The notes beneath the pieces are model-generated. The model made no database searches and was not told the DNA's origin. It was given only the letters and a program-made list of their open reading frames with translations. From Scalesia atractyloides (taxonomy: Eukaryota; Streptophyta; Magnoliopsida; Asterales; Asteraceae), in contig CAMTDV010000022.1 in assembly GCA_947069175.1 (NCBI GenBank), positions 34,597,476 through 34,661,475 of the forward strand: a stretch of DNA of 64,000 nucleotides, written 5' to 3'. Within the stretch, counting starts at the first letter, position 1, and each line of letters opens with the position of its first letter. Below are positions 23,933-36,284 of the stretch, piece by piece. A program made the translations under genes and the position numbers.

Positions 23933-24510
23933 CAAAACTAATACGGCCCTATGAACGTTGAGGACTCTGAGTGTAATTTACGACCAAAACCATTAATATA
24001 ACCTTTCCGCAAGGACCAATGTGCAATTAACTCTTAATTAAATTGCATTGCTATTATTGGTAAAACTATGAATTTTTAGGCGATGTATCCACATTTATTT
24101 TCTTATAACGCCATCATTGCTACGAACACTTAATGAAGAATACAGGTTGTCATGGAACGACTAATTGATTCACCCTTTAGACTTGTTGAGATGACGAACT
24201 AGTGTTATAAATCTTTGAGCATAAAACTTTTGACTTTCGGGATGAAATGATGGGACAATTCTACATAATATAGACATGTGAGAGACCATAAAATCACACC
24301 TAAAAACATCCTTCCTTCTAAAGGTTATATTTTATCAATAATCCATGCTTATTCATTCTCACATGCACCGGTCATCTAACATTTATACCTAGCATGTATA
24401 CATGCTTAGTTATGATTCTTTATGCTCATTTGATAAATGACTTCTCACTTATGTGAGACATAAGACGAGGTCTCCTTTAAACCAAACTTTATTCTGAACG
24501 GAAAGTAACG
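23933..24510. other. AT-rich intergenic sequence
   Basis: No coding frame, repeat or RNA gene recognised in this stretch. Confidence 0.4.
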
Positions 24511-24529
24511 ACGTGTTAACCACCGTGAC

Positions 24530-24775
24530 ATTAGACGTTGTGGCCAAGGTTGACTACTCGACTGCCGCCAGCCCATTGGCTCTCCTAGATGCGCGGAAAC
24601 CCAACTCCACCCGCCCGAAAGCACAACATCGGAATAACTGGTGCCACCCGTATTCGCCCTTCACCTGGATGCCGCAGAAAATAATGGGGAGAGTGAGAGT
24701 CGAACCTGGGTCACAAGGAACTCCAAATCTTTCGCCAACCACTCCACCATTACCTCATTGGCTTCCCATATTTTA
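24530..24775 (-). mobile_element. tRNA-derived SINE-like element
   Basis: On the minus strand an A-box TGGTGGAGTGG (24739-24749) is followed about 32 nt later by a B-box GGTTCGACTCTC (24695-24706), the spacing of a type 2 internal RNA polymerase III promoter. The downstream body is GC-richer than its surroundings. The head does not fold into a convincing tRNA, and no poly(A) tail or flanking duplication was confirmed, so the limits are approximate. Confidence 0.5.
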
Positions 24776-24817
24776 AATAAGGGCTAACTTGAGTTGGAGC
24801 ATGTGCCTTTTGCTTTA

Positions 24818-24822
24818 TTAGA
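24818..24822. repeat. Target-site duplication TTAGA of the solo LTR, left
   Basis: TTAGA here and at 41526-41530 flank the two halves of the older LTR. Confidence 0.88.
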
Positions 24823-27387
24823 TGTCCCACCCGGATTTCCAACCCAAATCCAGACACCGGTGGGCCCGGGTAGGGAGTATCGTGACGTCAGTTGATAATC
24901 ATCATAGTCAATTAAACACGGCACAACGGAAGTTTTGGAGTAAAATTACTATTACAAACCAAATGTTCGAAATACAAAATAATATACAGGCTCGTAATAG
25001 AAGATCCACAGCGGATCATAATTTGTACATGGAAAGAATATAAAACAGACTTTGGGCAGATCTAGGATTTGCAAGATCCTCTATCACTACCGAGCACTTC
25101 TAGCCTATTTTCGTATTGTACCTGCAAGCTTAGTCTTTTGAAAATACATCAGTTTTCGCTGGTAAATACACTCAACTGGCTCATTTTGAAATCATTTCAA
25201 AAATGTTTAAGTGTGTATTAGCACAAAATCTTTTTATAACTTAGGAAAGTTGACCGTCCAACCTTGTTAACAGATTTACATGTTTGTCCATACATACAGG
25301 GTCCGGTACGGAGACCGGGACATGATTAATGTACACACCACTTTGGACTCACGAAGGAGTCAATTCTTCCCAACCTTGTGGGAATGCATTTTGAGCGTAT
25401 ATCGGTTGTACGCCTACACCCGCGCTAAGATCGTGACCATTTCTATTGTAATGAGCCGAGGATATCCAGGACACGGTAGTTAACCCCCGATGTTTAAGTT
25501 ATCAAACAAAACTGATTAAAACAGAATATGTGGATTTACTAGCCGCACCCGGCATTCAATTGATCCATTTCCGACCAAGCGGTAATAATTTACCGTAACC
25601 CAAGCCCGTCTAGGGGAAATAAATCGAGAGTATTTATCTAAGCTAGTCTTCTTTTAATTTAATAACTCAGCCATACACAAAAGTACTAAATGCAGATAGC
25701 ATTTACCGGCAAGTCTCTAGTCTGGATTATGGCATAAACTAACCAATTAAATACTAACGGTTTTATTTAAGTCATGGACTTAGATCGTGTAGTGTACAGG
25801 ATCAAGACGTATAACGCTTGATTAAACGATGATTGGATAGAATGTGGTTTAATCCCAACAAGTACCTTGACTTGTGTAATATGGATAAACTATAAACATT
25901 CTGGATTTTGAGACTTAAATTACAAGGTTAAACCCTTTCGGTTAATTTTCGTAAACTAGTTACATATACTTAACCATACGCATATCAGCGATATCAGGTA
26001 ACCGGATAAGTCATGGATGAGTTCTATATGTCATTATATTTTAAATAAGTTGTAATATCAGTAGGATATCTACTTTTATGCCCGTTATGGTTTTAAATTG
26101 AAACTATGCCTCATAAGGGCGTTTCGGTAATTTCATACCGTATAAAAGGAACTTAAATATAATTTAATGTTATAACTACAGTATTCTTGAAAAATAACTT
26201 ATTCATGATATAATATCAGTAGGATATTAATTATTTGTGTAATTTATCTTTTATGACCAAACTATGCACCGAAGGGGCATTTTGGTCATTTTACACATAG
26301 TTTATAAATTATTTGGGATTCTGAGTTTATAACATGTACCTACTGTAAAAATGTTTAAAATAAGTTTTAAAATCAGTAGGTAACAAGTCTTGGTCAATTA
26401 ATATGGTTTAAAACTATACTATGCGCCGAAACGGCGCTTATGTCGTAAAATGACGTTTTATGCGATGTTTTATGAAAACTAATGTTAAGATCAGGTTATA
26501 TGTCTTAGATATGTTACTTAATATAAAATATTAGTAGGTAAAGGATTTACCTTGAAAAGATTTGATTAAAACCATTTTATGAGCCACAAGGGCTTAATCG
26601 TCATTTGTCGACATAATACAAGGACCTACTTGTAAACTCAGTTTATAATTTGGTTTAACATCCAAATAATACTAGCTATAATATTACATAAGTAGGAAAC
26701 TCATTTTCAAGTTCATTTTTATTTAAATCATATTTTATGCAAAAATGACATTTTAGTAAAAAAAATGCATAATTACGGAACTTGCGCATAAACTCAGATT
26801 CGGATTATGATCATGTAATATACCTCAGAGAGTTATGCGACATTTTATTACGATCATAATGCAACTTTAGATCAGTGTCTAACTAATCTAAATCGGGTCA
26901 GAATCGAAACTCAAAACAGAAGTCAAACTTCGTGACTTTCGGTTGCGAACCGATCCTAGAACTGAAATTGACGAGCCGAACATGTTCTTACATTTTCTTA
27001 CATGTTCTAATAATTATTACCAACTTCTTTAAGTGTCAAAACAGGTTTCATAACATATATAAGATCAATTTATGATTTTTCCAAAAAATGGCATGTTTGA
27101 CTTTTTAATAACTTAGCTTTGACCCGTCAATTGCTCTAGCAAACCTGATCTTCAGGATGTGTCCATTTATAGGGACTAACACCTACCTTATTACGATCAC
27201 TTAGCCATTTTCTTTACAAACAATGGCTGGACCATAATGGTCTTAACCGAAAGTCAAGGCGTTTTCCGTAAACGCTTGACTTTTGTCTATAAAAGCCTAT
27301 AAACGAAAATGCAAGAGCAAGAAACACTTACAAGAGGTTCCTATAATGCAAGAGAACTAAGTTGGATGCTCCTTTCAGTTAGGAACC
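24823..27387 (-). repeat. Solo LTR of a chromovirus, larger part
   Basis: Begins TGTCCCACCCGGATTTCC and matches the 27388-30507 LTR over its length, with clear divergence. It stops at taggaacc, exactly where the younger element is inserted; the remainder continues at 40691. The joined LTR would be about 3.4 kb and is flanked by a perfect TTAGA. No internal region belongs to it, so it is a solo LTR left by LTR-LTR recombination. Confidence 0.9.
27383..27387. repeat. Target-site duplication GAACC of the nested element, left
   Basis: GAACC here versus GAACT at 40686-40690, one mismatch, flanks the full-length element. The original site in the LTR reads taggaacttccag, as in the intact LTRs, so the left copy carries the change. 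Confidence 0.8.
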
Positions 27388-29858
27388 TGTCACACCCCGG
27401 ATTTCCAACCCTGAAATCCAAACACCGGTGGGCCGGGTAGGGAGTATCGTGACGTTAGTTGATAACATCATTGTCAATTAAACATAGCACAACATAAGTC
27501 TTGGAGTAAAATTACTATTACAAACCGAAATGTTCGAAATCTAAAATAATATACAGACTCGTAATAGAAGATCCACAGGCGGATCGTATAATGTACATAG
27601 AAAGAATACAAAACAGACTTTAGGCAGATCTAAGGATTTACAAGAATCCTCTTATTCTATACCGAGCAGCTTCCGGCTTAATTTCGTTTTGTACCTGCAG
27701 ATTAGTCTTTGGAGGATACGTCAGCTTACGTGGTAAATACACCCAACTGACTCATTTTGAAAATATTAAAAATGATTTCAAGTGCAAACGGCACAAAATC
27801 TTTTATTATCTTAGGAAGGTTAACCATGCAATGGACCATGCAATAATAATTTACCATATCCCAAGCCCTTATAGGGGAAATAAGTTGAGAGTATTTACCT
27901 GAGATTACTTTCTTCTTTTATTTTTAAATAACTCAGCCGTATACAAAAGTACCGAGTGCGGATAGCTTTTACTGAGACGGCTCTAGTCTGGATTATGGCA
28001 TAAACTAGCCAATTAAATACTAACGGTTGTATAAACCGAATAGTGTACATGATCATTACGTATAACGCTTGATTAAACGATGATCAGATAGAATGTAGTT
28101 TAAAGCCGACAAGTACTTGACTTGTATAATATGGGTAAACTATAAACATTCTGGATTTTGAAGCAAAATGATAAGGTTAAACCCGTTACGGTTCAATTCC
28201 GTAAAATAGTTACATATACGTAACTGTGCGCATAATAGCGATATCGAGTAACCGGATAAGTTATGGACAAGTTCTATATGCCATTATACTTCAAATAAGT
28301 TAAGATATCGAGATATCAACTTGTATGCCCGTTAAGATTTTAAAACGAAATTATGCCTCATAAGGGCATTTCGGTAATTTCATACCATATAAAAAGAACT
28401 TGAATATAATTTAATGTTATAATTATAAGTATTCTGAAAAAATAATTTATTTATGATATAATATTAGTAGGATATCAATTATATGGTAAATTATCTTTTA
28501 TGACCAAGCTATGCACCGAAGGGGCATTTTGTCATTTTACACATAGTTTATAAATTATTTGGGATTCTGAGTTTATAATAATATCCACTGTAAATATGCT
28601 TAAAATAAGTTTTAAATTTAGTAGGTAACAAGTCTTGGTCCACTAATATGGTTTAAAACCATACTATGCGCCAAAACGGCGTTTATGTCGTAAAGTGACG
28701 TCTTTAAGCGATGTTTATGAAAACTGATGTTTGGATCAGATTAAAATGTTTAAAATATGTTAATTAATATAACATATCGGTAAGTAAGTGATGTATCTCA
28801 AAAAGATTTGATTAAAACTATTTTATAAGCCACAGGGGCTAACACCGTCATTTATCGACATAGTTTAAAGACTGGTTTAAAAACTCAGTTTATAACTTGG
28901 TTTAATATCCCAAATAATCCTACTTATGATATTACATTAGTATAAATTCCTTTTCAAGTTCATTACCATTTGAAACCTTGTTTTATGCAAAAAGGCATTT
29001 TGGTCAAAGATGGCATAATCATGGAACTTGCGCATAAACTTGGATTCTGATTATGATCATGTAATATAACCTCAGAGGGTTATGCTATATTAGATTATGA
29101 TCATAATGCAACTTTAGATCAGTGGGTAACTAATCTAAATCGGGTCAGAATCGAAAGTCAAAGCAGAAGTCAAACCTTGCGACTTTCGGTTGCGAACCGA
29201 CCCTAGAACTGAAATTGACGAGCCGAACATGTTCATACATGTTCTAATAATTATTACCAACTTGTTTAAGTGCCAAAACAGCTTTCATAACATATATAAG
29301 ATCAATTTATGATTTTTTCCAAAAAATGGCCTGTTTGACTTTTTAATAACATAACTTTGACCCATCAATTGGTCTAGCAAACGTGATCTTCAGGAGGTGC
29401 CCTTTATAGGGACTAACACCTACCTTACTATGATCACTTAGCCTATTTCATTTTGAACAATGGCGGACCATAATGGTCTTAACCGAAAGTCAAAGCGTTT
29501 TACGTAAAATGCTTGACTTTAGGCTATAGAAGCCTATAAACGAAAATGCACAAGGAAGGAACACCTACCAGTGATTCCTAGATGCAAAAGAACTATGTTG
29601 GACTGCTCCTTTTAGTTAGGAACTTCCAGAGGAGGGAGAAGAGTGAATAAGAAAGGTGCAAGTTGAAATGGTGAACTTAAGCACCTATTTATAGTTGGAG
29701 AGCTCAAAGGAGGTGAAGCCAGGTGTCTAGGGTGTAAGAAGAAGCTTACAAGTGTCCCAAAATGTGGCATAGCTGATTAGGAAGGCCATGGTTTTGATTT
29801 AATGGTTTCGGAGCTTTGCTTGGGCTCCAAAACAAACTTTCTGCTGCAGGTCTGTTCT

Positions 29859-29901
29859 CGCGGGGCGCGAGAGACACAGGCCGGGTCTCTCGCGGCCCGC
29901 G
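29859..29901. other. GC-rich hairpin in the 3' LTR
   Basis: Stem CGCGAGAGAC (29866-29875) pairs with GTCTCTCGCG (29885-29894) around a 9-nt loop; beyond one G-G mismatch the stem extends by 6 pairs (CGCGGG with CCCGCG). It lies about 170 bp upstream of the LTR TATA box in an otherwise AT-rich LTR. Confidence 0.8.
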
Positions 29902-30189
29902 ACCGCCCCTATTTCAGTTTTAAAATTTGACACTTTGGCCCCTAAACTATATAAAGCTTATAAAAACGATTTTAAATACTAATTTGGCATTTTATCCATC
30001 CATAGCCAATACTTGGCATACCCGGGATTATGCCCGGACATTATTGAGCTCTTGGTTCGTTAAAAGGTCAATCAGAGGTATAAATTAACATGTTGACACT
30101 TTTAATCCCTCCAATATCCAACTTTCACATATTTACAACGAATTGAACTCTCTCGTCCAACAACGGTATGTATGAGAGTTAGGACTTCA

Positions 30190-30425
30190 CAAAGGATCAC
30201 TCAGAGGCTTATCACAAGTATGTTGATTCCGACGTCACTCAGAGGCTAGGCATATTGACGTATTAGTCACTCAGCGGCCAAGTTCAAGCATTTTGACAAA
30301 TCAGTCACTCAGAGGCTAATGATTTAAGCATGTTGACGTGTCAGTCACCCAGAGGCTATTATTTATGCATGTTGACATCGGTTCGTCACTCAGAGGCTCA
30401 ATCTTGAGCTTGTTGACGCCTTTAG
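30190..30425. repeat. LTR minisatellite, CACTCAGAGGCT units (3' LTR)
   Basis: About six imperfect units of roughly 35-45 bp, each with a CACTCAGAGGCT core followed by a CATGTTGAC-like segment. Copy number differs between the LTRs of the family. Confidence 0.8.
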
Positions 30426-30507
30426 TCCTTATTGATCTTTAATAGACTATATTAAAAATACAACACGTGTCACTATACTATTGGACACGATTTTACAGGG
30501 TGTTACA

Positions 30508-30520
30508 TCCTCACCCCCTT
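30508..30520 (-). promoter_or_regulatory. Polypurine tract of the chromovirus
   Basis: Minus strand AAGGGGGTGAGGA abuts the 3' LTR start TGTAACACCC. Confidence 0.85.
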
Positions 30521-30548
30521 AAAAGAAATCTCGACCTCGAGATTTTAT

Positions 30549-31890
30549 TCAAAACGATGGGGGTATTTGTCGCATAGTGGACTCAACCTCCCATGTATAC
30601 TCAGGACCTCTAAAAGCGTCCTACTTAACCTTTACTATAGGTATCATCTTTTTTCGGAGCTTCTTAACCTGTCGATCCTCGATGGAAGTTGGTTTCTCAA
30701 TGAACCTCAGGTTTTCATCAATTTGCACCTCATTGTGCGACATTGCTAGTGACTCATCGGCTAGACATTCTTAAGATTAGGTATGTGGAATACATCACGG
30801 ATTCCATTAAGCTCCTCTGGCAACCTGAGCTTATAAGCTATAGTGCCGACACATTCGATTATCTTGAAGGGTCCTATATATCTAGGGCTTAACTTGCCCT
30901 TCTTTCCAAAACGCATCACACCTTTCCAGGGTGATACTTTTAGCATGACCTTGTCCCCTACTTGGAACTTAAGAGGCTTATGCCTCTTGTCAGCATAGCT
31001 CTTCTGCCTATCCCCGGCAGCTTTGAGACGATCACGGATTTGCATAATCTTTTCCGTGGTCTCCAGGACAATCTCAGGTCCTGACAGTTGGGTCTCCCCA
31101 ACTTCTGCCCAACATACGGGCGTTCTACATCTTCTCCCATACAAGACCTCAAAAGGAGAAGCCTTGATGCTTGTATGATAGCTATTATTGTAGGAGAATT
31201 CTATTAGGGGTAAGTGGTCATCCCAACTTTCACCTAAATCAATCACACATGCCCGAGCATATCTTCCAGTGTTTGAATAGTACGCTCACTTTGCCCATCA
31301 GTCTGCGGATGGTAAGCCGTACTAAAATTTAATCGTGTGCCTAACGATTGTTGGAAACTTTTCCAAAAGTGAGATGTGTATCTAGTATCTCTATCGGATA
31401 CAATAGATACTGGCACAACGTGTAGGGACACTATCTTGTCCACATACAACTTAGCCAATTTATCTGAATTATATGTCTCTTTAATTGGCAAGAAGTGAGC
31501 TGACTTAGTCAGTCTATCCACTATGACCCAAATAGTGTCCTTACCACTTTTGGTCTTTGGTAACTTGGTAATCAAATCCATAGTTACCATTTCCCATTTC
31601 CAAGTGGGAATTTCAAGTTGTTGTAGAAGTCCTGACGGTTTCTGATGTTCAGCCTTAACTTGCGAACACGTCAGACACTTAGCTACATAAGTGGCTATGG
31701 ATTTCTTCAAACCCATCCACCAATAATTTTTCTTCAAATCTTGATACATCTTGTCACCACCCGGGTGAACAGAGTATCTTGAATTATGCGCTTCCTGGAG
31801 GATTAGATCTCTAAGTCCCCCAAAGATCGGAACCCAAATTCTATCATTAAATCTTAGGATTCCGTCATTTCCAGGCGTTAACTGATCCAC
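30549..31890 (-). pseudogene. Chromovirus integrase with chromodomain
   Basis: The frame at 31890-31243 has the zinc-binding HHCC region (HPGGDKMYQDLKKNYWW, CLTCSQVKAEHQKP) and the integrase core with D (TMDLITKLP), D (IVSDRDTRYTSHFW) and E ([19 protein letters not shown]). The overlapping frame 31246-30761 carries the GPY/F module ([16 protein letters not shown]). After one more shift a chromodomain follows (DENLRFIEKPTSIEDRQVKK, then IPIVKV and GPEYTWE) with TAG in place of the usual Trp codon. Chromodomains direct integration toward marked chromatin in this lineage. The ORF ends at 30549. Confidence 0.92.
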
Positions 31891-31898
31891 AGTTCCAC

Positions 31899-33860
31899 CT
31901 AATCCCTCATTAGGATATTAGCCTCTAACAAGGCTTGCTTCTGCGCATCTAATAGCTTCTCACTTAAGCTATTCCTGAGCTTAATGCTTTTAGCGTTAAT
32001 CCTTATAGGTTTCACCTTTTCCTTGCGACTTAAGGCATCGGCAACTACATTTGCCTTGCCTGGATGGTAGCGAATTTCGCAATCATAATCATTAAGAGTT
32101 TCCATCCAACGGCGTTGTCACATGTTCAATTCTTTCTGATTGAATAGATGCTGGAGACTTTTATGGTCTGTGTATATAACACACTTTGTGCCATACAAGT
32201 AATCTCTCCACAGTTTTAGTGCAAATACAACAGCACCCAGTTCCAAATCATGGGTGGTGTAATTCCTTTCATGCACCTTTAGTTGTCGTGATGCATAGGC
32301 AATTACCTTACCATTTTGCATTAGCACACAGCCCATACCAGTGTGCGAAGCATCACAATATACAACAAAGTTCTCAATACCCTCGGGTAGAGATAACACA
32401 GGAGTGTTGCTCAGCTTGTGCTTAAGAATCTCAAAAGATTCTTGTTGCTTTGGACCCCAAGTATACTTAATATTCTTACGGGTCAAGAAAGTTAAAGGAG
32501 TGGCTATTCTTGAAAAGTTCTCAATGAACCTCCTATAATAACCGGCCAATCCCAAGAAACTACGAACCTCCGTTGGGGTCTTGGGCACTTCCCAATTTAT
32601 TATAGCCTCAATTTTGGCGGAACCACTTGGATACCACGCTCACTTACCATGTGTCCAAGAAATTGGACTTCTCTAAGCCAAAATTCACATTTAGAGAACT
32701 TCGCATAAAGTTTCTCCTGCCTTAATAATTCTAGGATGCACCGAAGATGTTTCTCGTGATCATCTTGATTACGAGAATAGATAAGTATGTCGTCTATGAA
32801 GACAATGACAAACTTATCCAAATATGGCTTGCAGACTCTATTCATGAGATCCATGAATGCTGCTGGTGTATTTGTGAGCCCAAAAGGCATCTCTAAGAAT
32901 TCAAAATGACCATAGCGGGTCCTGAAGGTTGTCTTAGGAACATCTTCATTTTTAACCTTCATTTGATGATATCCTGATCTCAAATCTATCTTAGAAAAAT
33001 AACTAGCCCCTTGAAGCTGATCGAATAAGTCATCGATCCTGGGCAGAGGATATCTATTCTTAATGGTTAGCTTGTTCAGCTCCCGGTAGTCGATGCACAT
33101 TCGCATCGAACCGTCTTTCTTCTTCAAAAAAAGGATAGGAGCTCCCCAAGGTGAGGAACTAGGCTGAATAAAGCCTTTCTCTAAGAGTTCGTCTAGCTGA
33201 ACTCTTAGCTCATTCATTTCAGTTGGAGCTAGCCTATATGGAGCTCTTGCTACGGGTGTTGCTCCTGGTATGATATCTATTCTGAACTCCACTTGCCTAT
33301 CTGGGGGTAGGCCTGGTAATTCTTCAGGGAAAACATCAGGATATTCTGAGAAAACTGGTAAGTCTTCAATGCTTGGTTTAGGCTCATTGATGGTTTCTTG
33401 TGCCATGTAGACAACACAGCCTCTTCTCAAACACTTGGATGCCTTAAATAATGACACTTTGTCTGGCAGTCCATAGTGTGAGTCGCCAAAGATGGTGATC
33501 ATTTCACCAGATGGGGTCTTAATCTCGATGAGCTTTTTATCGCAGGCAATGCGGGCTTGGTTATGAGATAACCAATCCATGCCTAAGACAACATCAAACC
33601 CCGCCAATTTCATTGGCAAAAGAGAGATAGGGATGGAATGATTCTTAATGGATATAGAACATCCATCAAGAATGGAAGAAGCAGTTTCCAAGGTTCCATC
33701 GGCGAGTTCTATCTCATAAATTTTATTTAGAGTTCTTATGGGTAAATTTAATAGTTTACTAAACTTATGATCAACAAATGATTTATTCGCACCCGAATCG
33801 AAAAGAACTCTAGCATAAATATCATTAATGGAGAAAGTACCTGTATGACGTTATTGTCAT
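31899..33860 (-). pseudogene. Chromovirus protease, reverse transcriptase and RNase H
   Basis: The aspartic protease site [11 protein letters not shown] lies at about 33810, followed by [12 protein letters not shown] begins with [14 protein letters not shown] and includes [35 protein letters not shown], and catalytic FIDDILIYS, ending at 32600. A frame change leads into RNase H ([51 protein letters not shown]) at 32588-32118, and [20 protein letters not shown] completes it at 32105. Key catalytic residues are present, but breaks at about 32595 and 32110 interrupt the polyprotein. Confidence 0.93.
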
Positions 33861-33878
33861 TAACAACTTCCTTAGCAG

Positions 33879-34990
33879 TTAGCCGAAAGGCGCGTGCATT
33901 CCCCTTCTTGGCCTCTCCAGGCTTTGGATTATTATTCCTCGAATTCTTAGGGCAGCGACTTGCAATGTGCCCTTTTTCATGGCAGATATAGCATATAGCA
34001 TCTTTAAGGTCTCTACAATCTTGGGTCTTATGCCTCTTCTTTTACATATGCCACAAGGTCTAGCTTGTGGGTCAGGATTACACTGTCCCCAGTGTCTTCG
34101 GTTGCAAGTCTTACAGAATGGCATCACAGCCAACTTGCTTTGGTTCCCTTTGAACCGGAACCTCCCTTTATTTTTCTTATTAAATCTATGGGAGTTGTCT
34201 TCCTCTCTCTTCCTTTTCCAGTCAGTTTCAGGCTTGACTGACTTCTGCCTCACTATATCAAGGGTGAGGGAGAGAGATAGGTCAACAGCAGAGCTATAGG
34301 TACTAGGCTGAGCAGCCTTTACCATGCCCTTAATCTCGGGCGCTAATCCATTTATAAAACGCGCAATGCGTTTGGATTCAGGGGTAATTAAATAGGAAAC
34401 TAACCTAGATAGGGAATTGAAATCAGAAACATATTTCCGACAATCTAGATTTTTCATGGAAAGAGACAAGAAGTCTGTCTCTATTTTCTCCACCTCATGG
34501 GTTGGGCAGTAAGTTTCCTTTACAAGGTCCACAAACTTGGACAATCCCAGATTATACAGGTATACCTTACCTGTTGACTGAATCATGGCCTTCCACCATG
34601 TTAGGGCATCGCCCTTAAAGGACTGTGATACGTACTTGACCACATCCTTTTCAGCATAGCCGCTGATGTCTACTATAGTCTCCATCTCATCCAGCCACTT
34701 AAGGCTTCTACGGCTCCTTTTTCCCCATTAAAGTCTCGGGGTTTACAGGAGATAAAGTATTTATAGGTACACCCGTCTTTAGCAGAACGGGACCTATCAG
34801 CAAAGTCTGCTATCCTTGGTTCACTTTTTGCATTTGAAGAGTGAACAGAGCTCTCTTTATGAGCTGAAGATGGTGGAATAGATAGGGGTCTAGAGCGAGT
34901 GGCACTCGGCTCTCTTAGCCTTTCTATGGCCTTACTCATGGCCCCTTCCACAGCCGTATCAATGCGAGCTTGGAAATCATTTCTTATCAT
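33879..34990 (-). pseudogene. Chromovirus gag
   Basis: ATG 34990 starts an N-terminal helix segment (MIRNDFQARIDTAVEGAMSK); after a frameshift near 34680 the gag core follows with SFKGDALTWWKAMIQSTG and CPTHEVEKIETDFLSL (Retrotrans_gag family). A basic linker leads to zinc-knuckle-like Cys/His clusters (CKTCNRRHWGQC and a broken CGICKRRG segment). The knuckle end is out of frame from about 34040. The gag start lies directly below a 143-bp tandem array. Confidence 0.88.
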
Positions 34991-35009
34991 TATTTATGGT
35001 TATATTTTC

Positions 35010-35787
35010 GGGATCACACAGATCACCAAGGCTTTTAAGCCGGGACCACACAGGTCACAAAGGCTATATAACCGGGATCAAAATAGATCACAAAGGTTAT
35101 ATTTTAATACATCTCTAATGGAAGTTTTATCACCGTACTGGTGATACTAGCCGGGATCACACAGATCACAAAGGCTTTTAAGCCGGGACCACACAAGTCA
35201 CAAAGGCTATATAACCGGGATCCAAATAGATCACAAAGGTTATATTTTAATACATCTCTAATGAATGTTTAATCACCGCACTGGTGATACTAGCCGGGAT
35301 CACACAGATCACAAAGGCTTTTAAGCTGGGACCACACAGGTCACAAAGGCTATATAACCGGGATCCAAATAGATCACAAAGGTTATATTTTAATACATCT
35401 CTAATGGAATGTTTTATCACCGCACTGGTGATACTAGCCGGGATCACACAGATCACAAAGGCTTTTAAGCCGGGACCACACAGGTCACAAAGGTTATATA
35501 ACCGGGATCAAAATAGATCACAAAGGTTATATTTTAATACATCTCTAATGGATGTTTTATCACCGCACTGGTGATACTAGCCGGGATCACACAGATCACA
35601 AAGGCTTTTAAGCCGGGACCACACAGGTCACAAAGGCTATATAACCAGGATCAAAATAGATCACAAAGGTTATATTTTAATACATCTCTAATGGATATTT
35701 TATCACCGCACTGGTGATACTAGCCGGGATCACACAGATCACAAAGGATTTTAAGCCGGGACCACACAGGTCACAAAGGCTATATAA
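35010..35787. repeat. 143-bp tandem array with internal 32-bp subrepeats, upstream of gag
   Basis: About 5.4 units; the landmark gtgatactag occurs at 35141, 35284, 35428, 35571 and 35714, spacing 143-144 bp. Each unit has three related subrepeats built on gggatcacacagatcacaaa plus a spacer ending in an inverted repeat TATCACC-gcact-GGTGATA. Units are near identical. The array sits between the proline-rich ORF and gag, in the region transcribed as genomic RNA. Confidence 0.93.
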
Positions 35788-36284
35788 GGTTAGGACATAG
35801 TCCATAACCTTGAAGGCTAGCGTGATTCCTCAAGTCACACTACCAAGAGTATGCACATTACTTGAATGTTAACATAAGAAGATCTTAATGGTTGATTATA
35901 AGTCCCGGTCGCATTGACCTTAATGACTTGGAGGCTTGAACTTAGTCCATCGCCTCTAGATAGAAGGATAACTTCCCTTAACTATCTTATATATTTGGCC
36001 AAATATGTGGTTTGAGCCACTTGGCAAATCAAAACCATTAAAATCTTTTTGGAATTATATCGCAGAACATAAATTTCGAATAAAATCGAGACGCTTGTTT
36101 TCAAGAGGATGAATACATATATATAATTCCAAAAGTACTTCATTAAATTTTCATACGAAATTACAATACTTGAAACAAATAAATGAAACTGATTGTCCAT
36201 GCAAGGACTAAAAGAAACAAAATTTCCACGCAGGGACTAAAGAAATAGTGTCCACGCAAGGACTACATATAATAGAAAAAGACT

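Larger units (their letters stand above)
27388..30507 (-). repeat. Chromovirus 3' LTR
   Basis: TGTCACACCCCGG to GGGTGTTACA, matching 37521-40685. It contains a TATA box (29685-29694), a GC-rich hairpin (29859-29901) and a minisatellite (30190-30425). Confidence 0.93.

Noticed and set aside
24695..24749. A tRNA gene
   Set aside because: A and B boxes are present, but acceptor, D and anticodon stems do not pair convincingly, so a SINE is the better call.
32186..32538. Plus-strand ORFs over the chromovirus RNase H
   Set aside because: Shadows of the minus-strand pol frames, which carry clear catalytic motifs.
35247..35574. ORFs within the 143-bp array
   Set aside because: Their repeats arise because 144 and 143 bp units happen to stay open over a short range; no start context or similarity.
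35010..35787. CRISPR-like array
   Set aside because: Units are contiguous near-identical 143-mers without unique spacers, inside a retrotransposon in a plant nuclear genome.
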